From: Lederbergia citri
GTDB lineage: Bacteria > Bacillota > Bacilli > Bacillales > Bacillaceae_C
Assembly (NCBI RefSeq): GCF_018343625.1
Contig: NZ_JAGYPG010000002.1
Location: 1-64,000, forward strand
DNA: 64,000 nucleotides
Direction of reading: 5' to 3'
The translations under genes were made by a program, and so were the position numbers. Positions 45,582 to 54,138 of this stretch are shown here, piece after piece; position 1 is the first letter of the stretch; every line of letters begins with the position of its first letter. Below the pieces are notes generated by a model. The model did not search any database. It was not told where the DNA came from and saw nothing but the letters and a program-made list of their open reading frames with translations.

Positions 45582-47027
45582 TCAGTCGCGTCCTTTCTTT
45601 TTTTGCCCGTTTCTGACCCAGAATGGGTACCTGATGATCAAGTCTTTAATGCGTACACCATCGAACGGGGCAACAGGGCTTAAGTAAGGTGTTCCGAAAG
45701 ATTCAAGCATGACTAGGTGGATCAGCAAGACGATAACGCCGAATGTAAAGCCAACGAAACCAAGAAAGCCGCTCCAGAACAGTAAAAGATATCGGATCAA
45801 GCGAAAGGGAAGCATGAGGCTGTATCTTGGGATCGTATATGCAGCGACGCCGGTCAAAGAAATGACGATAATGATTGGTGTGGATATAATACCTGCCTCC
45901 ACAGCCGCTTGACCAATAACGAGCGCACCGATGATGCTTACAACTGGGCCGAGCTGGTTCGGAAGATGGACGCCAGCCTCCTGTAGCCCGTCAAAAATAA
46001 ACATCATGAGGAATACTTCAACAACGGTTGGGAACGGGGAGCTTTCTCTCGCCGTCGCAATGCCGATCATAAGATTGGTCGGGATCATCTCCGGATGGAA
46101 AGTCGAAAGCGCGACATAAATAGCAGGAAAGGCAAGTGAAATGAAAGCCATAACATACCGAATCCACCGCGTTAGAAGGGCGAATACAAACCTCTCGAAG
46201 TAATCGTCTGCCGATTGAAGTCCCGACCAGAGCGTTATGGGAAGAATGAGGGCAAAAGGAGTTCCGTTGGTGATGAGGGCAACTTTTCCCTCTAATAATG
46301 AAGCAACTGCAATATCCGGGCGTTCGGTATTTTGAATTTGCGAAAAGATCGAGAATGAGCTATTCTCGATCCATTCTTCGATATATGCGGAATCGATCAC
46401 GCCGTCCAAATCAATTTTGTTGAGCTTTGTTCGTACTTCCAATAACACCCGCTCATCCGCCACGCCTTGCATATAGGCAAGGACTACTTCGGTCTGAGTG
46501 TATTTACCAATCTTAAACGATTCCATCTTCAGATTCGGATGGATGATCCTGCGCCTTATTAAGGATGTATTTGTGCGAATATTTTCGACAAAACCTTCTT
46601 TGGAGCCGCGCAAAGCCGATTCCTTCTGCGGCTCCTCGATGCTTCTCATCTCATAGTCCTGAACCTGAGTGATGAGTGAAGAAACATTGCCGTCAACCAA
46701 GATTCCCAAGCTTCCCTGCAGGATATGATTGATCAGTCCCTCCAAAGTTTCCTCCGTCTTCACATTCGTCAGCGGAAGCCATTCGCATCTGAACATTTCG
46801 GCGAGCGACTCGATCTTATCGATTCCTTGCGGCAAACCATTGAAAATAAGGGGCTTCAGCACATTATCCTCAATGCTCTGCAATCGTACCATGCCATCGA
46901 TATAAATGAGTAAAAGTTTGCTTTCATCCTTCATAATGAAAGAACGGAATATAATGTCCGAGCAATTAAGGAATTGTTCTCTAAGATAGGCTTCATTTTT
47001 TCCAAGGTTATTACTTATGGAACCCAT
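45582..47027 (-). CDS. Spore germination protein, A subunit (GerAA/GerKA family)
   Basis: 481 residues: an N-terminal cytosolic domain (about 1-230) with ISNNLGKNEAYL and GSLGILVDGNV, then five or so membrane spans (about 270-440). The family string FPTVVEVFLMMFIFDGLQEAGVHLPNQLGPVVSIIGALVIGQAAVEAGIIS lies in this part and is recognisable (positions about 315-370). GGAGTGACAG upstream supports ATG 47027. First gene of the operon, presumably forespore-expressed (sigma-G), though I could not identify a confident sigma-G promoter. Confidence 0.94.
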   Translation of the reverse strand: MGSISNNLGKNEAYLREQFLNCSDIIFRSFIMKDESKLLLIYIDGMVRLQSIEDNVLKPLIFNGLPQGIDKIESLAEMFRCEWLPLTNVKTEETLEGLINHILQGSLGILVDGNVSSLITQVQDYEMRSIEEPQKESALRGSKEGFVENIRTNTSLIRRRIIHPNLKMESFKIGKYTQTEVVLAYMQGVADERVLLEVRTKLNKIDLDGVIDSAYIEEWIENSSFSIFSQIQNTERPDIAVASLLEGKVALITNGTPFALILPITLWSGLQSADDYFERFVFALLTRWIRYVMAFISLAFPAIYVALSTFHPEMIPTNLMIGIATARESSPFPTVVEVFLMMFIFDGLQEAGVHLPNQLGPVVSIIGALVIGQAAVEAGIISTPIIIVISLTGVAAYTIPRYSLMLPFRLIRYLLLFWSGFLGFVGFTFGVIVLLIHLVMLESFGTPYLSPVAPFDGVRIKDLIIRYPFWVRNGQKKKGRD

Positions 47028-47564
47028 GGACGACTGTCACTCCTCAGGATTATTTAAATTGATTATGTTGAATATAGTTTTGCCAAGGAAAATGCTCTTT
47101 AAACGTGGCTGCTGCGTAAATACAAGATGAAAGAGTAGAATGAGTTCGCAAAGGGAACTGCTACGATAACGCAGGCATTGAGACGTTCCTTAGCGTATTC
47201 ATGAAAGAGCTCGTCTACCTTTTAAAAATTCAAAACACGAAAGCAAGCCTAGAGGCTTATTTTTGATCACTTGCTTCTGCAATAGAAAATGTGTCCACTT
47301 TTACATCCATCCGATTTATACCAAAAAACGTAATGTTTAATAGAGGGCTCCGTTTGTTAACACTTGAAGTAGCTCTGATTTTGCTTATCGGGGTAAAGAT
47401 GTGGTTTCCTTTAATAACTTTCGGTGGTAGATGTTCAGTAGTTCGTCCAATTCCTGTGGTTTTGCACCACTTCTGTGCCGTTATTTTTTACCGGCTCGAT
47501 GTGTAGCTTCTTCACGTATCTCGTCTCCTCGCTTTAAGTATGTCTGCCTCCCGACTCTCGCTGC

Positions 47565-47605
47565 ACCGGGAACAATGCCAACGGGCAATTGGCATTGTTC
47601 CCGGT
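47565..47605. repeat. Perfect 17-bp inverted repeat, 7-nt loop
   Basis: ACCGGGAACAATGCCAA and TTGGCATTGTTCCCGGT are exact complements around CGGGCAA, extendable by CTG/CAG after a mismatch. No T-run follows, so it is not a clear terminator. Confidence 0.8.
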
Positions 47606-47989
47606 ACAGTGATCACGTACGTTAATAATTAGTAATGGCCAGAATAACGAGAAAAAGCAGAGGTTGAAAACCTCCACTTGAATACAGTAGTTTCCTTACA
47701 CAGAAGCGACCGTTATGAATTTCCTTGGAGAGTATGACCGAAGCCTTCTAGTTTAAGTACATTCTTTCACTTCCTCTTCTAAAATATAAATTGATATAAA
47801 AAAGAGCTACTCAACAATCTGACAGGATTGCATTAAAAGAATACCTTAACAAATAGAACTTAGATCAAACCTTTTTATTAGGTTTTCTATAAATTAGAAC
47901 CTTAAAACTCAAGCCTCTTTTTTTCAACTTGGATATACATTAATTACTTCACACTTATCTGACTAAATCAATTTTTTTACTTTTTTAAT

Positions 47990-48009
47990 TGACCTCATTT
48001 TGACCACAT
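47990..48009 (+). repeat. Arm-type repeats near attR
   Basis: TTGACCTCATTTTGACCACA matches the attL-side tandem motif with one change and in the same orientation, about 110 bp inside attR. Confidence 0.5.
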
Positions 48010-48121
48010 AGATAATTTATTGTTTTGAATATAAAAGTACGGAAATTACTAAAACATTGATTTACCAATACTTATTTTACTGAATTGTATTAAATTTACT
48101 TAGATTTCCCCATTTCTTTGT

Positions 48122-48165
48122 ACTGGCAGTGTAGAGGTCAGCGGTTCGAACCCGCTATTCTCCAT
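48122..48165 (+). repeat. attR: 44-bp copy of tRNA-Ala 3' half
   Basis: Exact repeat of 33625-33668. It is the displaced original tRNA 3' end, followed by what was the chromosomal tRNA terminator. Confidence 0.93.
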
Positions 48166-48167
48166 AC

Positions 48168-48214
48168 AAAAAAACTTGCAAAACCTTTATAAATAAGGGA
48201 TTGCAAGTTTTTTT
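48168..48214. terminator. Original tRNA-Ala terminator, now beyond attR
   Basis: AAAAAAACTTGCAA / TTGCAAGTTTTTTT stem with a loop nearly identical to the island-borne hairpin at 33.68 kb. It now also terminates the methyltransferase gene from the other strand. Confidence 0.8.
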
Positions 48215-48218
48215 ATAT

Positions 48219-48992
48219 TCACAGTTTACGCGCAGTAACAATCGGCTGATAAAAGCCTGATTCTTCAGGCATGTGCCACATGACATCAGTGAATCCACAG
48301 GAAATTAGAATTGTGCTAAGCTCTTGTCGTTTAAGAGCACGATAATTTGCTAAAAAATGTTTTGTCTCCCACCGATTGTTAATGTCTTGAATCATAAATT
48401 GATTTACAGTATATGTTTTTGAGTCATCAGGCCAATCCCACACTTGAAAAGTTATCCGTTTCCCGTTATCAAAGACACTTGGATGAGTGGCGCGAGGTTT
48501 ATCGTGTAAGATCGCGTCGTAGTCCCTTATCGAAATGACCAATAAGCCATCTTGAAGTAATTTTGAATACATATTCTTGCCTGCTAATTGTAGATCTTCG
48601 TCTGATTGAAGGTGGGGAATGGCATTATCAACTGATATAACAACATCAAATTCTCCGGATACATCCTCCTTCAAGGAACGAAAATCAGCAACGCCAAAGG
48701 TAATTTTGACCCCACGTGACTCAGACTCTCGTTCGGCCCTCTTAATTGAAGCAGGGCTTAAGTCCGTTGCTGTAACTATATACCCCTTTTTTGCTAATCC
48801 TATCGCTTGTGTACCTATACCACAAGAGCAGTCTAGAAGTGAGATTGGCCTGTTATTTAAATGAGGTAAATTATCTTTTATCAACTGGTTCAAAATCGTA
48901 CTTTGACGATCGATGGCACAGTCCCAATCGGAATAAATAAGGTGGTAATCTTCTGAAAGGTCATCATAAAACTTAATCACTGATTCTTTCAC
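48219..48992 (-). CDS. Class I SAM-dependent methyltransferase
   Basis: 257 residues with SAM motif I LLDCSCGIGTQAIGLAKKG near 50 and motif II ATDLSPASIKRAE, then DVVISVDNAIPHL. The closest style is glycine/sarcosine N-methyltransferase-like or tocopherol-type, but the substrate cannot be told. First chromosomal gene outside attR. It ends in the shared bidirectional terminator. GAGG upstream supports ATG 48992. Confidence 0.88.
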   Translation of the reverse strand: MKESVIKFYDDLSEDYHLIYSDWDCAIDRQSTILNQLIKDNLPHLNNRPISLLDCSCGIGTQAIGLAKKGYIVTATDLSPASIKRAERESESRGVKITFGVADFRSLKEDVSGEFDVVISVDNAIPHLQSDEDLQLAGKNMYSKLLQDGLLVISIRDYDAILHDKPRATHPSVFDNGKRITFQVWDWPDDSKTYTVNQFMIQDINNRWETKHFLANYRALKRQELSTILISCGFTDVMWHMPEESGFYQPIVTARKL

Positions 48993-49271
48993 TATGCACC
49001 TCCGGATTGTCTGTAAAGGAACTATTCATAAACTGATCAAGTGAAATTGATACCAACAAGTATCAAAATAATCCTTTCTGCACTTATTGTTCTGAGTATA
49101 ATGAATAATTCGGTACCAGTGTCATATTTCCTGCGTTATTCATAAAAGCTCCATTATAATAAACCTTTTTTGCCCTAGATCAGATCTCTTCGGACAGTAA
49201 ATATTTGACAGCTCATGGAGGCTATAATTACTAGAATAAGAGATTAAACATTGATTCAATTCATTTTATAT

Positions 49272-49343
49272 CTAAAATACTAATTTTTTATATGAATTTA
49301 ATAAAGTTCCATTGGGATCAAGAACTACTGCTTCCGTATTCAT
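49272..49343 (-). pseudogene. HAD-hydrolase N-terminal fragment
   Basis: Behind AAGGAG, the frame reads MNTEAVVLDPNGTLLNSYKKLVF-stop. AVVLDxxGTLLNS is HAD motif I, but the second aspartate is replaced (DPN for DxD). Only 23 codons remain. Confidence 0.5.
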
Positions 49344-49508
49344 CTCCTTAGCTTAATATAGTCTTTTAGAGTAACTTTCTTCCAATCTTTCCTGAATAGA
49401 ATCAATACTTGTATTAGGGTTTAGTGTGTTCAAATAATATTTTAGACGCGGAAGGTAAGGATGCTTTATCCATCCAAAAATTAGTTTCCCATAACCCCGA
49501 TCGTTTAA

Positions 49509-49559
49509 ATGCTTACAACTGAAGAAGAACTACGCTCAATTATTGGTTTTCCTTTATAA
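49509..49559 (+). pseudogene. Pyridoxamine 5'-phosphate oxidase-like N-terminal fragment
   Basis: ATG 49509 reads MLTTEEELRSIIGFPL-stop, resembling the usual start (ITSEEELRSIIGxPS) of PNPOx-family flavoproteins. Sixteen residues only. Confidence 0.4.
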
Positions 49560-49748
49560 ATTGATAGTCCTCCTTCATATGTACTCCCACCTTATATGCA
49601 AAATATCTTAATTAAACTGCCCATTCGTTGAATAATTCTATAATTCCTTTATTAAATGAATATCCTAAGGATTTAACGAAAACGTTCAGTTTCTAAATTC
49701 AAGGACATAATTTAATACCTCCCCATTCAAATAAGATCAATACCCCTA

Positions 49749-50753
49749 TTACAAATTGAAATTCAATTTTGGAGGTGTGGGTAATTCTAGGACAGAACAT
49801 GCCCAACGTAGTGCTGGTCCCAGTTGAAGGCGCTGAACCTGCCGAAGTCTTGGAAGTGGAGGTATCACCGGCTTACCAGCTCGGGATGCGAAAAAACCTG
49901 CTGTCGAAGCAGCCACACACTTTGCGGAATATGAAGGAAACGATATCCCCCCATCCTTCATTACCTTCAGATACTCAGAAAGGAGACTTTCGGCTAATGG
50001 TCCACCCTCGCCCTCAACACTCGGGAAGAAAAACCCCACATCAAACATCAATGGTCCTCTGCGGACTAGCGCCCAATCAAACAAGACCAAATTGCCGTTT
50101 CTGAAACGCAAGTTATCTGACCTTATATCTGTATGGATTAAGCCCCAAGGTTGGTCACGAAGCAGAAGTTCTTTTTCCGCCATCATTAGAACATCAATGA
50201 CTGAATCAAGCCATGACTCAGCTTCCACTCGATCCTCTTGAAACAATTCAAGAAAACAATTCCATTCGTCATGATTGTTTTTAATAGTGTTCCAATTGTC
50301 TGCTATACCATCGCCGTCTAATATCTCAACCTTCGTACCCTCAGAAATACCACGTAGGTGAAAGGAAGCTATATCTCTAACTGCTTGCATCCCAAGCTTT
50401 TCAGACCAAGGCGGGACCTTCTTTGTTCCTCCCAAATCTTCGAGTAATAATAAGTGCCAACCGTCAACGCTTACTGACCCGAAGTAACTTGGCGATATAG
50501 ACTGTATAGCATTTATATTCTGATACACAAATTCTTCATTCGGTATAGCGTCCCAGTTTCCCGAAATAGACCCTTTCCCAGCACCTTTGGCAAAGATGGT
50601 TTTACCGTCTTCTAAAAAGATTCTAAAGGTTGCACTGGGTCCATAGCCTCCAAATACTCGAGTTGCCCTGCGTATTGGACTTCCAACTATTTCAACAATT
50701 TGTTCACGAAGCTCTTGTGGAACTTCTCTCCAGTATGGTTTAGGTTCACGCAT
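49749..50753 (-). CDS. Aminoglycoside phosphotransferase (APH)-fold kinase
   Basis: 334 residues with the APH/choline-kinase catalytic Brenner motif HTDIRSDNLRF (near 215) and the metal-binding FDWALVRRGP (near 232). The family phosphorylates small molecules such as aminoglycosides, homoserine or choline; this one is not close enough to a known resistance enzyme to say more. Minus strand, followed 100 bp downstream by a worn copy of the intergenic repeat. Upstream lies copy R2. Confidence 0.85.
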   Translation of the reverse strand: MREPKPYWREVPQELREQIVEIVGSPIRRATRVFGGYGPSATFRIFLEDGKTIFAKGAGKGSISGNWDAIPNEEFVYQNINAIQSISPSYFGSVSVDGWHLLLLEDLGGTKKVPPWSEKLGMQAVRDIASFHLRGISEGTKVEILDGDGIADNWNTIKNNHDEWNCFLELFQEDRVEAESWLDSVIDVLMMAEKELLLRDQPWGLIHTDIRSDNLRFRNGNLVLFDWALVRRGPLMFDVGFFFPSVEGEGGPLAESLLSEYLKVMKDGGISFPSYSAKCVAASTAGFFASRAGKPVIPPLPRLRQVQRLQLGPALRWACSVLELPTPPKLNFNL

Positions 50754-50799
50754 CCTTTACACCCCCTATTGACTTATAATCGCATATAGAGAAAGCTTG

Positions 50800-50875
50800 C
50801 TCAGCTAACCTGCTGAGCTTAATAACTTTAACAAAAAAAGCGTTAATCCTTCTTCAATTAACGCTCCATTAGTCG
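50800..50875 (-). repeat. Intergenic hairpin repeat, copy R2
   Basis: AACCTGCTGAGCTTAATAAC, then ACTTTAACAAAAAAAGCG, and a GCGTTAAT / ATTAACGC stem. On the minus strand the stem is followed by T7. It lies 97 bp downstream of the 107-residue membrane protein gene and acts as its terminator. Confidence 0.8.
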
Positions 50876-50971
50876 AATATATCTATTTATTTTTCAAATT
50901 GAAGGTTTCTGATTCTCCATTCCAAGTTATGGTTGCCTCCATAGCATCATCTGCAATGGAAGAGTAAATAC

Positions 50972-51295
50972 TTATCTGGTTGTACAATTAAATCTTTTTC
51001 TGAGACAAAAGGTAAATATGATACCTACTATGATAAAAAAAATTATTACAGACGTTGAAAAAGAATTAGGACTTTCAGTTGCAGTTATCCAAGTAGGTGG
51101 AGAATCTGTCATCCATGAAGTTGTTTGATTATTGTCATATTGACTATCTCTATAAACAATGGCCCATGTTTGATAAACCTTCGACCACATAAACCCAAGA
51201 ACAAAACTTATAAAAAATCCTAATGAGTAGTCAGTAAAGGCGGAAAACAACTTGTTACCTTGATTAGCAACATAAACACTTTCTTTCTTCTCCAA
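50972..51295 (-). CDS. Small membrane protein of unknown function
   Basis: 107 residues with two hydrophobic spans (about 25-45 LGFFISFVLGFMWSKVY and 80-97 FSTSVIIFFIIVGIIFTFCL) and a polar loop rich in Ser/Thr/Trp between them, ending in basic RKRFNCTTR (cytoplasmic). ATG 51295 follows GGAGGGAAA. I recognise no family. It sits in the repeat-punctuated accessory region. Confidence 0.6.
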   Translation of the reverse strand: MEKKESVYVANQGNKLFSAFTDYSLGFFISFVLGFMWSKVYQTWAIVYRDSQYDNNQTTSWMTDSPPTWITATESPNSFSTSVIIFFIIVGIIFTFCLRKRFNCTTR

Positions 51296-51311
51296 ACATT
51301 TCCCTCCCGTC

Positions 51312-51381
51312 TTATTTACCTTACCGTCCGTTAGTGGAACAAGAAAAGGAGCCGCAGCTACAACTCCTTGTTTCGCTTAAG
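51312..51381 (-). repeat. Intergenic repeat, variant copy R10
   Basis: TTACCTTACCGTCCGTTAG, then a different inner hairpin (GGAG..CTCC) and CGCTTAAG. The outer parts match the family. 39 bp downstream of the VOC gene. Confidence 0.55.
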
Positions 51382-51419
51382 CACCTGTTTATTCAACAAA
51401 ATATGAATATTTCAACCCT

Positions 51420-51779
51420 TTATTTCTCCCATAGCTCAACCAGTCTACCTTCAGGATCTTTAATCCAAATAAACTTACCAAATTCACTAATCTCTTTTTC
51501 CTTTACTAGAGGTACACCAATTTGTTCAAGGTGCGTAATAGTCTCGTTTAGATTATCAACTTGGAAATTTAACATCACTTGCTGTTCTGTTGGGAAGTAA
51601 GGGTCATCTTCAGTAAAGAAAGAAAAGATAGTTTCATTTCCTGAATGGGGTTTAATAATAGTCCCATTCCAATTTTCAAGTTCAATCTTCAACACTTCAC
51701 TGTACCATTTTTTTATAACATCAAGATTCTTAGTTCTCCAGAATATTCCTCCGAAACCTTTTATCATCATAATAAACAT
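51420..51779 (-). CDS. VOC (glyoxalase/bleomycin-resistance fold) family protein
   Basis: 119 residues forming the two beta-alpha-beta-beta-beta modules of the vicinal oxygen chelate fold: FGGIFWRTKNLDVIKKWYSEVL at the start and IWIKDPEGRLVELWE at the end, where the final glutamate is the usual metal ligand. Substrate unknown; family members detoxify or sequester small molecules. GGGAGCATG upstream suits the ATG; MM at the start leaves a 5-residue ambiguity. Confidence 0.85.
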   Translation of the reverse strand: MFIMMIKGFGGIFWRTKNLDVIKKWYSEVLKIELENWNGTIIKPHSGNETIFSFFTEDDPYFPTEQQVMLNFQVDNLNETITHLEQIGVPLVKEKEISEFGKFIWIKDPEGRLVELWEK

Positions 51780-51844
51780 GCTCCCTTCTCTAATTTCTTT
51801 AATTTTTTCGATTAAGTTAGAAATTCAAGAAATAACAAACAAAT

Positions 51845-51895
51845 TCCTTCTTCAACCTACCTGACATTTACTCAATAAGCGAGGGAGCTACCATC
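51845..51895 (-). repeat. Intergenic repeat, worn copy R3
   Basis: CCTTCTTCAACCTACCTGAC then TTACTCAATAAGCGAGGGAGC, matching only the first half of the family repeat. The rest of 51780-52017 shows a candidate promoter region and ribosome binding site for the 47-residue gene. Confidence 0.45.
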
Positions 51896-52017
51896 AAGAT
51901 ATATTCTTCTATCGTCGTTCAAGGTTTGATTTGATAATAGTTAAGAAATATTAATTTCCTTCAACCATTTTTATTTTCAAGGTAAAGTTGGACATATTAT
52001 CCATAGGAGGTGATAAG

Positions 52018-52161
52018 GTGGCTGACAAAAAGAAAACTTCAAAATACATGGAAAGATACAGTAAATTAGATAGATACAAAAACGATCGGCATAATGATAA
52101 CGCTAGGGCAGCAGCGGCTCTTGAACCAGAAACCCCAAGAATTAATACAGATAATCTTTAA
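52018..52161 (+). CDS. Small charged protein (47 residues)
   Basis: GTG 52018 behind a near-perfect AGGAGGTGAT; the peptide begins MADKKKTSKYMERYSKLDRYK and continues with a HNDNARAAAALEPETPR segment. It is too short for most gene callers. The strong ribosome binding site and codon quality support it. Highly charged and probably soluble, it could be a small spore or DNA-associated protein. No family recognised. Confidence 0.6.
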   Translation: MADKKKTSKYMERYSKLDRYKNDRHNDNARAAAALEPETPRINTDNL

Positions 52162-52311
52162 CAGTATGTTTATTGTTCAAACATTTGAAAAAGCAAATAA
52201 CAAACTAATACCACACCTATCAGCGCTTGGGCTTAAATCCAAGCGTTACTAATACTACTATGCTTTTATTTTACTCTAGCACTCGTTTGTCTAAGCACAA
52301 TTCTTCACAAA

Positions 52312-52776
52312 CTAACAGGATTGAACTGAATCCCTAATTATTAACTTTTGATTAGAATTCATCTTCCAAATTGAAAAACCAATCAAAGCCCCAAACAAAT
52401 TAAGAATGAAGTCATCAATATCAAAACTTCCTCTTCTCGTAACTAATTGTATTCCTTCAATAACAAATAACAATATTACCATTGTGAATGAAAATACACT
52501 TATTTTGTTTATTTTACTTATAAAGTAAGGCAGATAGATACCCATTGGTAAAAACATAAAAGCATTTCCAAACAGGTTTTTAATTCGTATATCCATATTC
52601 ATACTACCTTCCGAAATCGGTTTAACATATATAATTATTGTTTTAAATGGGACTAAATTTGAAGACCTTTTGATATATTCTATTAATGACAAATCAGTCC
52701 AGATATAACTTCTAAAACCCAAGAATAATAGAACAATTAATAAAAATAAGTAAAACACGAAACTTATACTTAACAT
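52312..52776 (-). CDS. VanZ family protein
   Basis: 154 residues with four predicted spans and the VanZ-like layout: an N-terminal span, NLFGNAFMFLPMGIYLP, and a later RRGSFDIDDFILNLFGALIGF. The D-I-D-D-x-x-x-N motif is the family hallmark. VanZ-like proteins are linked to low-level glycopeptide or lipid-related resistance, but most are of unknown role. A hairpin CGCTTGG/CCAAGCG (52224-52245) follows about 70 bp downstream. Confidence 0.85.
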   Translation of the reverse strand: MLSISFVFYLFLLIVLLFLGFRSYIWTDLSLIEYIKRSSNLVPFKTIIIYVKPISEGSMNMDIRIKNLFGNAFMFLPMGIYLPYFISKINKISVFSFTMVILLFVIEGIQLVTRRGSFDIDDFILNLFGALIGFSIWKMNSNQKLIIRDSVQSC

Positions 52777-52835
52777 TACATTAAATAGTTTTTTTCATAT
52801 TATCCAACATGTTCGCTGTGTCTCTTTTGAACTTA

Positions 52836-52868
52836 CTTCATCTTCGATTAACGCTCCGATACTTCAAT
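52836..52868 (-). repeat. Intergenic repeat, partial copy R4
   Basis: ACTTCATCTTCGATTAACGC then TCCGATACTTCAATAAGG; one arm of the hairpin is missing. 77 bp downstream of the P-loop kinase gene. Confidence 0.5.
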
Positions 52869-52944
52869 AAGGATTAAACTTTATAATCGTCAAAAGTTTC
52901 ATTATAAGGATTTGATACAACAATCGATGTTACCAAACTATGCA

Positions 52945-53553
52945 CTACTCGTTGACCACTATTAAATCAAATGATGTTGGTGGACACAAGACTGAGAAAT
53001 AGTAATCCTCTGCAGAGTCCCATCGCAGATGCCAATCCATATCGTCATTACCTTCTCTTACATTATGTCTATAACGGCGAACATCGGGTAACACATCCAC
53101 TAGTACCTTAAAATCGACTACATCAGATAGTTCAGGTAGCGAGCTATAAATTCCGTCAAGAATAATTACCATTGAGGGCTCTTTCGTTACAAAGGACAAT
53201 GACAAGCCATTTTCAGAAGAAAAGGAGAAAGGGTGATATTGAGCGTTCTCACCTGCTATAAGTGGTAACAACGCCTCAGTACGCATACGCTGCCAGTCGA
53301 TACACCTGCGACACTTCAGCTCTGATGTATAGGTGTCCCATTCATCGTCAGTGATAGTTGCTGCGAAGAAATCATCACACTGAATGACAGTTGCTCCTAA
53401 GTGTGAAGCAACTTCAGCAGCCAACGTAGATTTTCCTGCACCACTCCCTCCATCTAGGGACACCACCAAAGGATTGGTTCGTCCTTTCAGCCGTGTTTTT
53501 ATAGCGGATACTATTTGCTCAGTAGCTGCCTTTGTTATTTGGTTGTTTTTCAC
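52945..53553 (-). CDS. Uridine kinase-like P-loop kinase
   Basis: About 202 residues. Walker A GGSGAGKST (about 35-43), an IQCDDFF acid-base segment typical of uridine/pantothenate-type kinases, LDGIYSSLPEL, and RRYRHNVREG lid arginines. GTG 53553 is chosen since GGAGTG precedes it and the longer frame to 53601 reads as non-family sequence. The substrate, a nucleoside or another small hydroxyl compound, is unresolved. Minus strand with repeat R4 downstream. Confidence 0.8.
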   Translation of the reverse strand: MKNNQITKAATEQIVSAIKTRLKGRTNPLVVSLDGGSGAGKSTLAAEVASHLGATVIQCDDFFAATITDDEWDTYTSELKCRRCIDWQRMRTEALLPLIAGENAQYHPFSFSSENGLSLSFVTKEPSMVIILDGIYSSLPELSDVVDFKVLVDVLPDVRRYRHNVREGNDDMDWHLRWDSAEDYYFSVLCPPTSFDLIVVNE

Positions 53554-54138
53554 GATTATCACTCCACTGGATCCGATAGAAATATCTACCAGAAAAATCA
53601 TAAATTATAGGAAATTTGTTATATACAATTATTCTTCTCTTTTAAATAAATACCTGCTTATTAAATTAACTGCCCGTTCGTTCAATAAGAATTTCAGCAA
53701 AAAAATGCTTTATTCCATATTGGAGTAAAGCCCCCTTTAGCAAAATAAGGATATGCCGAACTAACGGAAACCGTACAAAAAACTTGAAAACAATTATTCA
53801 ATTAATGATACTTTCAAAAAATTGAGCCCCGTAAGAGTAAAGATTAATATAAATGATGCAAAAGTGCGTTTCAAGTATTGAAGGTCCTTTATCGAAAAGT
53901 TAAAAAGGGATCACTCGGAAATAAAGCAACCTTTAAACAGCCTGTTGTCAGGCGAGGCAAGCAACGAGGTATGTGAGCGTTTGTATTCAGTCTAAGACAT
54001 TAACAGATTCCCAGGAATTAGTTTTTAAACAAGGAATACAATTAACACTAGTATTTGCTGCCATGGTTGCAGGAAAAGGATGTTTAAACGCGAATATATG
54101 ATTAAAAAGACTTAGGATAGAAAGGGAGAACAACACGC
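53554..54138. other. Gap before the P450 gene
   Basis: Contains repeat copy R5 (53664-53742) and, near 53980-54105, an open plus frame reading VSVCIQSKTLTDSQELVFKQ then LTLVFAAMVAGKGC; it has no start signal and I treat it as a remnant. No gene called. Confidence 0.5.
53664..53742 (-). repeat. Intergenic hairpin repeat, copy R5
   Basis: AACTGCCCGTTCGTTCAATAAG, then TTTCAGCAAAAAAATGC, hairpin GCTTTATTCC..GGAGTAAAGC, then CCCCCTTTAG. Sequence differs in the stem but the pairing is kept. Confidence 0.75.

Larger units (their letters stand above)
47028..48121. other. Gene-poor right end of the island
   Basis: Nothing above 75 codons with a family match. Contains a 17-bp perfect hairpin (47565-47605) and, near 47700-47800, a stretch whose minus strand reads VLKLEGFGHTLQG, unassigned. 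Close to attR lie arm-like repeats. Probably decayed element DNA. Confidence 0.5.
48993..49748. other. Gap with decayed gene fragments
   Basis: No intact gene. Three fragments are readable: a HAD-type start (49272-49343 minus), a 58-codon minus frame 49356-49529 containing RGYGKLIFGWIKHPYLPRL (family not recognised), and a pyridoxamine-oxidase-like start (49509-49559 plus). A worn copy of the intergenic repeat lies at 49610-49650, 100 bp downstream of the APH gene. Confidence 0.6.

Noticed and set aside
47041-47100. Sigma-G promoter for the ger operon
   Set aside because: The A/T-rich sequence upstream of the A subunit has partial matches only; no clear -35/-10 pair with proper spacing.
47291-47625. 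Two plus-strand frames of 64-71 codons in the right end of the island
   Set aside because: No good start signal, one contains the 17-bp hairpin, and composition does not look coding.
49356-49529. 58-codon minus-strand frame with a protein-like sequence
   Set aside because: It lacks a start codon with ribosome binding site, is bounded by fragments of other genes and matches no family I recognise, so it is noted only as a remnant.
49769-50104. 111-codon plus-strand frame inside the APH-type kinase gene
   Set aside because: It is antisense to a well-supported kinase with catalytic motifs and has no ribosome binding site or family resemblance.
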